Assembly: GCF_030264275.1 (NCBI RefSeq)
Contig: NZ_CP127165.1
Coordinates: forward strand, 1,600,001 to 1,664,000
Direction of reading: 5' to 3'
Source of the DNA: Marivivens sp. LCG002
GTDB taxonomy: Bacteria; Pseudomonadota; Alphaproteobacteria; Rhodobacterales; Rhodobacteraceae
DNA: 64,000 bases
Shown piece after piece: positions 26,687 through 32,872 of the stretch. The position numbers and the translations under genes were made by a program. The notes beneath the pieces were generated by a model. The model had not been told where the DNA came from. It did not search any database and was given only the letters and a program-made list of their open reading frames with translations. Position 1 is the first letter of the stretch. The number at the start of each line of letters is the position of its first letter.

Positions 26687-27562
26687 ATGCAAATTGCCCT
26701 TCACATCGGCGCGGCCTGCACAGACGAGGATCGTCTTCTCAAAACGCTCCTGAAGAATACCGAGAATTTTGCTGCCGAAGGCATCAAGATCCCCGGCCCC
26801 GGCAAATACCGCCGACTGATCCGCGAAACGATCCAGAACCTCAACGGTGCGCCCCCTTCTGCGATGACGCGGGACGTGCTGGTCGATGCGATTTTGGACG
26901 ACGAATCCGCCAATCGTCTGGTGATGAGCAATTCGGCCTTTATCTGTGTGCCCAACCGTATTTTCGAGAACGGCGTCTTCTATGATCAACTCGAGGCCAA
27001 ACTCGGGGCATTCGGCCAAATCTTTGCCAATGACGATATCGAGCTGTTCCTAGGGCTTCGCAATCCGGCAACCTTTGTGCCTGCGGCTTTCGAACAGGGA
27101 AAGACGAAAAACTTTGTCGAATTCCTGTCGGGTATCCAGATCGAACAGCTTGTCTGGTCACATGTGGTCGAGCGCATCCGCGCCGTGCTCCCGCAGGCCA
27201 GTCTTACCGTTTGGTGCAACGAGGACACCCCGCTCATCTGGGCCCAGCTCGTGCGCGAGATTTCGGGTGTGGACCCGCTGACCAAGATCAGCGGCGGTTT
27301 CGACCTTTTGGCCACCATCATGACCGAAGACGGGATGGCGCGGCTCGGCGCTTACCTCAAAACGCATCCGCCCCAGACCGAGGTCCAGAAACGCCGCATC
27401 ATTGCTGCTTTTCTGGAGCGCTATGCCATCGAAGACGAAATTGTCGAGGAAATGGACCTTGAGGGTTGGACAGAAGAGGTCGTCAACCATCTGACCGAGC
27501 AATACGAAGAAGACGTCTTTCGTATCGAGAGAATGCCCGGCGTGACCTTCATCAGCCCGTAA
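26687..27562 (+). CDS. Conserved hypothetical protein with sulfotransferase-like N-terminus
   Basis: Protein of 291 aa that I recognise only as a type conserved in roseobacters. It opens MQIALHIGAACTDEDRLLKT, a beta-strand and turn reminiscent of the HIGxxKTGT start of sulfotransferase-like proteins, but with an acidic replacement for the phosphate-binding Lys-Thr. The rest is soluble and acidic, ending EEDVFRIERMPGVTFISP. I use the ATG at 26687; the open frame extends to 26570 through the divergent promoter region. Enzymatic activity cannot be claimed. Confidence 0.65.
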   Translation: MQIALHIGAACTDEDRLLKTLLKNTENFAAEGIKIPGPGKYRRLIRETIQNLNGAPPSAMTRDVLVDAILDDESANRLVMSNSAFICVPNRIFENGVFYDQLEAKLGAFGQIFANDDIELFLGLRNPATFVPAAFEQGKTKNFVEFLSGIQIEQLVWSHVVERIRAVLPQASLTVWCNEDTPLIWAQLVREISGVDPLTKISGGFDLLATIMTEDGMARLGAYLKTHPPQTEVQKRRIIAAFLERYAIEDEIVEEMDLEGWTEEVVNHLTEQYEEDVFRIERMPGVTFISP

Positions 27563-27581
27563 AGGCCACGCCGAAGCGGGA

Positions 27582-27836
27582 TTACATGCCGAGTGCGGCC
27601 TTATACATGTCCATAATCGCCTCTTCTTCGGCGATATCATCGGCGTCGCGCTTGCGAAGCGCGATGACCTTGCGCATCACCTTGGTGTCATAGCCGCGGC
27701 CCTTGGCCTCTGCCATGACTTCCTTTTGCGCATCGGCAATGTCTTTCTTCTCGGCCTCGAGACGCTCATAGCGCTCGATGAACTGGCGGAGTTCCTGACC
27801 TGCGACGGAATTTGCGGTATCGGTGACGTCGTTCAT
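27582..27836 (-). CDS. gapR: GapR family (DUF2312) nucleoid-associated protein
   Basis: Protein of 84 aa matching the GapR/DUF2312 family: [39 protein letters not shown] and [12 protein letters not shown], ending [15 protein letters not shown]. GapR of Caulobacter is a coiled-coil tetramer that clamps over-twisted AT-rich DNA ahead of replication and transcription forks and stimulates topoisomerases. Length and the long N-terminal coiled coil agree with the family. I start it at ATG 27836; the upstream frame is not conserved. It is convergent with the gene at 26687, with a 19-nt gap. Confidence 0.9.
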   Translation of the reverse strand: MNDVTDTANSVAGQELRQFIERYERLEAEKKDIADAQKEVMAEAKGRGYDTKVMRKVIALRKRDADDIAEEEAIMDMYKAALGM

Positions 27837-27974
27837 TCTGCTCTCCACAAAGGACTTCAATTCGGGTTTGCCTGCATCCCTAACGACTGGCAATGGGTGC
27901 CGCAAGTCCTCAGCCTATTGCAAGCGAGACCCTGCCGCGCTAGGGCAACGCCAACGTGAGGGAAAGGGACACAT

Positions 27975-28190
27975 ATGGAATATCTGGTCTGGATCGGCTC
28001 GGGCGTGACGGTGCTGGGGCTTGTCGGCGTCATCGCAAGCGTTTTCATGGTGCTCAAGGCCAAGCGCCAAAACCTCGGCGACGAAGCGCTGCGCCTGCGT
28101 CTGAACAAAATCCTGCCCGTCAACATCGGCTCGCTCATGCTCTCGATGATCGGTCTTGCGATGGTGATCGTAGGCGTGATCCTCGCCTAA
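27975..28190 (+). CDS. Small two-helix membrane protein, function unknown
   Basis: Protein of 71 aa with two hydrophobic segments, about residues 5-28 (VWIGSGVTVLGLVGVIASVF) and 48-70 (NIGSLMLSMIGLAMVIVGVI), joined by a basic loop (KAKRQNLGDEALRLRLNK). It looks like a conserved small inner-membrane protein, but I know no function. GAGGGAAAGG lies upstream of the ATG. The 3' end overlaps the convergent FadJ-like gene by 4 nt. Confidence 0.7.
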   Translation: MEYLVWIGSGVTVLGLVGVIASVFMVLKAKRQNLGDEALRLRLNKILPVNIGSLMLSMIGLAMVIVGVILA

Positions 28191-29542
28191 GCGTCGGCGT
28201 CGATCCGCAAGAGCGCGTCAAAGCCGCCTGAATATTTCACTGCTTCATCAAGCATTTGCGGCACGTCCCAAATGCGGCTTTCCTCTTTCCATTTGCGCAT
28301 ATCGTTGCGCAGGGAAACAAGCCCCACAAGATGCGCGGCCTTCATCGGGCCGCCGCGCCAGCGCGGGAACCCCATGCCGTGCACCGCGAGCGCATCGATG
28401 TCCGAGGCCCGCGCGACAAGCCCCGCCTCTACCATCCGCGCGCCTTCGGCCATCAATGCCGCCAGAAACCTGCGGCGGAGAATTTCGACTTCCTTGCCTG
28501 CAAGAACAGGCTTTTCCACCTCGAAAGGCCCTTTGGCAAATCCGAGACTAAGGAGCGCTCCGTCGATTTTGGCATAGGCCACGCCTTGGGCCGCAGCATG
28601 ATTGATCGAGGCGCGCAAAACATGGCGCAGACGGTCTACGACCTCGGTTCCCGCTTCAAGACCGGGAAGACGCCGTCCGTTTTCACCGCGCCCCAACAGC
28701 ATCGGCGAGATGCGGCGCTCTGCGATGAACATATGACGCAGCGCACGGGACTGGTCGCTCTTGGCGGTCTCCTCTCGGGCCGCCTCCTCAACCTCGTTTG
28801 CAATCTCAAACGGCATAAGGATCGCGGCTTCGATACAGTCGATGATCCGCTTGGGCGCAAGGAGCGGGCTGCGCTCAACCGCGGCCCGTTTGGTTTTCAC
28901 CGCATTCAGGAACCCGATGCCGTCGGTCATCATCTCGCGCCGATCTTTGGCGGGAATGGCTGTGACTTCTTTCTCGATCAGCATATTGGCCAGATGCATA
29001 CAGGCCTGATGCATCGCGCCTTTGACGATCCCGTTGGCGAGTTTGATCTCTCGTGCGGTTTCCGCCGAGATGGTGCGCGCTTCAAGGAGAAGCTTGAGGC
29101 TCGCCTCGGCCCCGACGATGCGCGGGAGCCGCTGGCTCGCCCCAGCCGAAGGCACAAGGCCCAATGTCACATCGGGAAAGCCGATCTGCGCGGTTTCGGA
29201 GAAAAGCCGGAAATGCGCCGCGAGAGCAAGCTCGGCCCCGCCCCCGAGGGCAGTGCCCTGAATGCCCGCGATCACAGGCACAGAGAGGTTTTCCAAACGC
29301 GTGCAAATCTGGCGCAGAGTGGGTTCGGCTTCGGCCTCGGCTTCGCGGATATCACCGCCCGCCGAGAACATCTTGCCCTCGGCCCGCAGAACGAGCGCCC
29401 GTAGCGAGCGGTCCTGCTCCACCCGCTCGATCGCCTCGAGCAAGGCGATGCGCACAGGAGGTTTGAGCGCATTCGCGGGGGGTGCATCGAGCACGATTTC
29501 CGCAACATGCCCAGAGACTTTGAAACTAACCGGCTGACCCAT
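28187..29542 (-). CDS. Enoyl-CoA hydratase/isomerase fused to a 3HCDH C-terminal domain; NAD-binding domain absent
   Basis: Protein of 451 aa that looks like a shortened FadB/FadJ. Residues 1-190 form a crotonase domain: FSAGGDIREAE provides the oxyanion-hole region and GTALGGGAELALAA the first catalytic Glu. The second catalytic position, a Glu in hydratases, reads FPDVTLG with Asp. A helical linker follows. The 3-hydroxyacyl-CoA dehydrogenase Rossmann domain (about 180 aa in FadB) is missing, yet a 3HCDH C-terminal-like part remains (VEAGLVARASDIDALAVHGM and GFPRWRGGPM). It likely acts as a hydratase or isomerase only. GTG at 29548 is an alternative start. Confidence 0.75.
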   Translation of the reverse strand: MGQPVSFKVSGHVAEIVLDAPPANALKPPVRIALLEAIERVEQDRSLRALVLRAEGKMFSAGGDIREAEAEAEPTLRQICTRLENLSVPVIAGIQGTALGGGAELALAAHFRLFSETAQIGFPDVTLGLVPSAGASQRLPRIVGAEASLKLLLEARTISAETAREIKLANGIVKGAMHQACMHLANMLIEKEVTAIPAKDRREMMTDGIGFLNAVKTKRAAVERSPLLAPKRIIDCIEAAILMPFEIANEVEEAAREETAKSDQSRALRHMFIAERRISPMLLGRGENGRRLPGLEAGTEVVDRLRHVLRASINHAAAQGVAYAKIDGALLSLGFAKGPFEVEKPVLAGKEVEILRRRFLAALMAEGARMVEAGLVARASDIDALAVHGMGFPRWRGGPMKAAHLVGLVSLRNDMRKWKEESRIWDVPQMLDEAVKYSGGFDALLRIDADA

Positions 29543-29663
29543 GCCCACTGCCTTGACGCGCCTTACGGCCCTGAATTGAACGCTTTTCAGGCATTTGGCC
29601 GCTTAACGGGCCCAAGGGCAACCCTTTAGCAGTGAAATAGGGTCGAAACCGATCAATATGTGC

Positions 29664-29876
29664 TTATACGGGCATATTTTCGAAGAGACAGTCTTCCTCT
29701 TCAGAGCGCAGCGTCTCTTCAAGGGCGCCGAGTTTGAGCGGCACGTTATAGCCTTCGGACTTCATCTTGCCGATCATATCCGTGACATCAGGCCGAAACT
29801 GGGCACGATTGAGGGGTTCATCCTCGATCGCGGAGAGAAGCTCGAACAACTCGTGGTAAATCAGGCTCTTTTTCAT
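29664..29876 (-). CDS. Small hypothetical protein
   Basis: Acidic soluble protein of 70 aa with no recognised family: MKKSLIYHELFELLSAIEDE at the start and EEEDCLFENMPV at the end. GGAAGG upstream of the ATG supports a real gene. It lies 69 nt downstream of the SqrR/BigR-type regulator in the same direction and may be co-transcribed with it. Function unknown. Confidence 0.6.
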   Translation of the reverse strand: MKKSLIYHELFELLSAIEDEPLNRAQFRPDVTDMIGKMKSEGYNVPLKLGALEETLRSEEEDCLFENMPV

Positions 29877-29945
29877 CTCACACCTTCCAATCCTCTTGGT
29901 TGGTGCAAGTATGACAGGCCAAGTGACCCGACGTTATGACCTAGG

Positions 29946-30269
29946 TCAATCGAGTTTGATGTCGGGACAAAATACTTCGTAAAGACGTTCGAGGATCGGA
30001 CCGATGCGCGGGTCTGCGATCTTGTAATTGATCGTGCGGCCATCACGGTCGCAAGCGACAAGCCCTTCGGACCGCATCCGTGCCAACTGGCCCGATACAT
30101 AGGATTGGCTCGCGCCGAGCATCTCTTCGAGATCCCCTACACATCGCTCTCCAGGGAGCAAGGCGCAAAGAATTCTAAGCCTTGCAGGGTTGGAAAGCAC
30201 TTTGAGAACCTCTGCGGCCTCGTCTGCTGCTTTATCCATAGCGTTAGCTGTCTCGTTCAAATCGTGCAT
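29946..30269 (-). CDS. ArsR-family sulfur-sensing regulator (SqrR/BigR type)
   Basis: Winged-helix repressor of 107 aa. The DNA-binding part is VLKVLSNPARLRILCALLPG, then MLGASQSYVSGQLARMRSEG. Two cysteines, Cys35 (RILCALL) and Cys101 (EVFCPD), are 66 residues apart, the spacing of the reactive pair in SqrR (41/107) and BigR (42/108). These proteins form a tetrasulfide or disulfide with persulfides and then release DNA. Divergence from YeeE/YedE and DUF442 sulfur genes strongly supports the same role. AAGG precedes the ATG. Confidence 0.85.
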   Translation of the reverse strand: MHDLNETANAMDKAADEAAEVLKVLSNPARLRILCALLPGERCVGDLEEMLGASQSYVSGQLARMRSEGLVACDRDGRTINYKIADPRIGPILERLYEVFCPDIKLD

Positions 30270-30580
30270 GATACTACCTTAATGCATAAAGATAATATTA
30301 TATTTCGTTCTTGCAATGATTCATTCACTGCCTATTTTAGAAGACGACCGAGGAATCAAACCTTTGGATACGACTTCAAGTTCCGTCACTTATGCTGCAC
30401 GACGGATAACGCAAACACGCGCCGAAGGCCAGCATCGAAAACCGATGCGGTGCCGAGCGGGTTTTGAAGTGAACGTTCAAAGGTTCGAGGAAACGGGCTG
30501 CAACCGTTCTGGAAACAGAACTTTTTGAACTTCGGGGGCTCTGCCCTCTTCTCGCCACGGAACGAACGGAACAGACTGAA
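30270..30580. promoter_or_regulatory. Divergent control region of the sulfur operon
   Basis: 311 nt without a convincing gene between the SqrR/BigR-type regulator and the first YeeE/YedE gene. Next to the regulator lies an AT-rich patch with the 10-bp palindrome ATAATATTAT (30292-30301) and ATGCAT (30282-30287), a plausible repressor site. The remaining 250 nt are mixed composition with long poly-A-poor stretches, and no hairpin or conserved RNA that I recognise. The long leader before 30581 is unexplained. Confidence 0.4.
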
Positions 30581-31009
30581 ATGCAGACTGAATGGATCTA
30601 CGGCCTTATCGGAGGCGGTATAATTGGACTTGCTGGTGCGGTTTATCTTTTGATCAACGGCCGCATCATGGGTGCCTCCGGCATCATCGGCGGGCTGATC
30701 GACGGCTCGGCCAAGGGTGATCAGGCCAGCGAACGCCTCTTCTTCCTCATCGGACTATTTGTGGTGCCTGCGATCATCGCGATCGTATTCGGCGCCCCTG
30801 AAACACATCTGACCAGCAACCTCTGGGCCATCGTCGCCGCAGGTCTTCTGGTGGGTGTCGGCACGCGCTTTGCCAACGGCTGCACCTCGGGTCACGGGGT
30901 CTGCGGTATCTCGCGTCTGAGCCTGCGCGGCATTGTCGCAACGGTGTTCTATATCATGGCAGGCGGTCTGTCCGTCATCGTCTTCAAGCACACATTGGGG
31001 TGGATCTGA
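30581..31009 (+). CDS. YeeE/YedE half-transporter (PmpA-like), first component
   Basis: Membrane protein of 142 aa with four hydrophobic segments and the YeeE/YedE sulfur motif GTRFANGCTSGHGVCGISRL, whose cysteine is thought to relay thiosulfate or sulfane sulfur. In the two-gene form (PmpA/PmpB) each half corresponds to part of a TsuA-like protein. The stop overlaps the next gene (TGATG). Regulation by the divergent SqrR/BigR-type protein is likely. Confidence 0.85.
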   Translation: MQTEWIYGLIGGGIIGLAGAVYLLINGRIMGASGIIGGLIDGSAKGDQASERLFFLIGLFVVPAIIAIVFGAPETHLTSNLWAIVAAGLLVGVGTRFANGCTSGHGVCGISRLSLRGIVATVFYIMAGGLSVIVFKHTLGWI

Positions 31010-31440
31010 TGCGTCGTCTTTTTGCTTTCATCGCCGGTTCGCTTTTCGGCACCGGACTCCTCATTTCGGGCATGACCGACACCTCCAAGGTGCAAGGCTG
31101 GCTCGACGTTTTCGGTCAGTGGGACCCGACGCTTGCCTTTGTTATGGGCGGCGCGATCATCCCGATGGCCATCGCTTGGCGCTTTACCATCGGGCGCAAC
31201 CCCGCGCTCGGCGGTCTCTTTCCGCCCCGCCCCGAAGCCAAGATCGGTCGCAACCTCGTGATCGGCTCGACGCTCTTCGGTATGGGCTGGGGCTTGGCCG
31301 GTCTGTGCCCGGGCCCGTCGATTGCCTCACTCTCTTATGGAGGAATCGGTGGAACAGTGTTCCTCTTGGCGATGTTTGCAGGTATGTGGTTTGCACCGAT
31401 CCTGCGCGACCAGCTAGATAACGCGCTTCCAGCGACCTGA
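31009..31440 (+). CDS. YeeE/YedE half-transporter (PmpB-like/DUF6691), second component
   Basis: Membrane protein of 143 aa that pairs with the preceding half. It has FIAGSLFGTGLLISGMTDTS, GQWDPTLAFVMGGAI and GMGWGLAGLCPGPSIASLSY, with the conserved cysteine in the GLCPGP motif. It presumably completes the sulfur-compound channel. I choose ATG 31009, overlapping the previous stop, over a GTG at 31000. Confidence 0.85.
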   Translation: MRRLFAFIAGSLFGTGLLISGMTDTSKVQGWLDVFGQWDPTLAFVMGGAIIPMAIAWRFTIGRNPALGGLFPPRPEAKIGRNLVIGSTLFGMGWGLAGLCPGPSIASLSYGGIGGTVFLLAMFAGMWFAPILRDQLDNALPAT

Positions 31441-31447
31441 GGACCAA

Positions 31448-31873
31448 ATGGACATTCGTAATATTGCTTCGAACTACTCTGTCTCGCCACAGATCCTGCC
31501 GACCGACGTTGCAGCGATCAAGGCAGCAGGCTTTACCACCGTGCTCTGCAACCGTCCCGACGAAGAAGTGCCTTCGGACATCGGCTCGGACGCCATGCGC
31601 AAGGAGGTTGAAGCGGCAGGACTTCGCTTTGTGTTCAATCCGGTGACCCACCAGTCGCTGAACGCCGAGATGGTCAAAGTGCAGATGAGCACGATCGAGC
31701 AATCAAGCGGTCCAGTCCTTGCCTATTGTGCTTCGGGCACGCGCTCGTCGATCGTCTGGTCGCTTGGTTCTGCCAAGTCGATGCCCGTCGATGCAATCAT
31801 CGAGGCAACCGCCCGTGCAGGCTATGATCTTCAGGGTCTGCGCCAGCGCATTACGGATCTTGCGGCAAGCTGA
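31448..31873 (+). CDS. TIGR01244/DUF442 family sulfur transferase
   Basis: Protein of 141 aa, of the domain found at the N-terminus of Blh/DUF442 phosphatase-like rhodanese-type proteins. The active-site loop YCASGTRS places Cys94 and Arg99 in the CxSGxR pattern. The N-terminus (MDIRNIASNYSVSPQILPTD) and TVLCNRPDEE are typical. It likely carries persulfide sulfur imported or produced via the YeeE/YedE pair. It overlaps the convergent FliM-like gene by 23 nt. Confidence 0.85.
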   Translation: MDIRNIASNYSVSPQILPTDVAAIKAAGFTTVLCNRPDEEVPSDIGSDAMRKEVEAAGLRFVFNPVTHQSLNAEMVKVQMSTIEQSSGPVLAYCASGTRSSIVWSLGSAKSMPVDAIIEATARAGYDLQGLRQRITDLAAS

Positions 31874-32831
31874 TCACATCACCTTGCTCTTCGCTCTGTG
31901 TTCGGGCCACCCCCTGCGGTGGCCCTTCGCTTTTGCGGGGGTCGATACCGAGCGGTCCGAGGACAGGCGCCGCAGCAGGCTCGAGCCGAATGGCTTTCAT
32001 TCCGTGGATCTGGCCGAGCCGCGCATTGCCGAGAAGACGCTCCGCCCCCTTAGCCATAATCGCCACCCGCCCGAGGTCCGCGCCATCAAGCGCAATCTCA
32101 TACCCCTCAACCCAAGCGGAAATATCGGCATTCGTCATCGTAAAGCGGTGCAAGACAGCCTCGATCATGACAGGTTCCTGACGAAGGCGCTTGGCCAGTA
32201 GATCACCGATCCCGCTCGGTGCGGCGTCAGGCTCCTTGGCGTCCACCTTGGGCGGCAGAGCAATGGCGAGCACAAGCTGTCCCTGCCTCTCGCCCACCCC
32301 GAAATCAAGGCTGACTTGCGCCACGCGATAGTCCTGAACGGCGAGCCGCGCTTCGAGCTGCCCCTCGTGCAATATCTGGCTGCCGAGCGAGACATCCCCC
32401 ACCCAACCTTCGATTTCCGTCCCGAGAGCATGTTCGGCGAGGTTGCCGAGAAGCCGCTCCAAGGTCGGGCGCACAAGAGCGGCATCCACTGCCGTCAGAT
32501 CGCGCGGCAAAGCGCGGCGGGCCATCGCACTGTGGCAGGTCAACACTTCGATAATGGCCGAACGCGTATCCGCATCAATCGCGACAAAGCCGGCAATACC
32601 CTCGGAACGCAGCTCATATGTGAGAAAGTCGGGGGCAAATTGCGCAAGGGTCTCTTCGAAAGGTGTGATGGTAAGACCGACCCCGATCACGCCGATACGC
32701 CAACCTAACTCTTCCTCGAAAGCGCGTGAAACCCCAAGGCGGATGGCCCGTTCGGGCGATACCCCTGCGGGTTTCGGCACAGCGTGCACAGGGCGCTTGA
32801 TCATACGTTCTTTGACGGAAAGTTGGGTCAT
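31851..32831 (-). CDS. Orphan FliM/FliN (SpoA-domain) family protein
   Basis: Protein of 326 aa. Residues 220-285 form a SpoA/FliMN C-terminal domain (VLHRFTMTNADISAWVEGYE, IALDGADLGRVAIMAKGAER, LGQIHGMKAIRLEP). The preceding 200 residues resemble the FliM middle region only loosely. No other flagellar gene is near, so it is either a motor-switch-like accessory encoded apart from the main cluster or a SpoA protein with another role, as in type III secretion C-rings. Highly diverged relatives occur in Rhodobacterales, to my knowledge uncharacterised. Confidence 0.65.
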   Translation of the reverse strand: MTQLSVKERMIKRPVHAVPKPAGVSPERAIRLGVSRAFEEELGWRIGVIGVGLTITPFEETLAQFAPDFLTYELRSEGIAGFVAIDADTRSAIIEVLTCHSAMARRALPRDLTAVDAALVRPTLERLLGNLAEHALGTEIEGWVGDVSLGSQILHEGQLEARLAVQDYRVAQVSLDFGVGERQGQLVLAIALPPKVDAKEPDAAPSGIGDLLAKRLRQEPVMIEAVLHRFTMTNADISAWVEGYEIALDGADLGRVAIMAKGAERLLGNARLGQIHGMKAIRLEPAAAPVLGPLGIDPRKSEGPPQGVARTQSEEQGDVISLPQDP

Positions 32832-32872
32832 GCGCCGAGTCTTAGCGCCGAACCCTTACCCAGCGGTAAATG

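Noticed and set aside
30316-30528. A 70-codon plus-strand frame in the sulfur operon leader
   Set aside because: No credible start signal and random-looking composition; listed instead as an unexplained leader.
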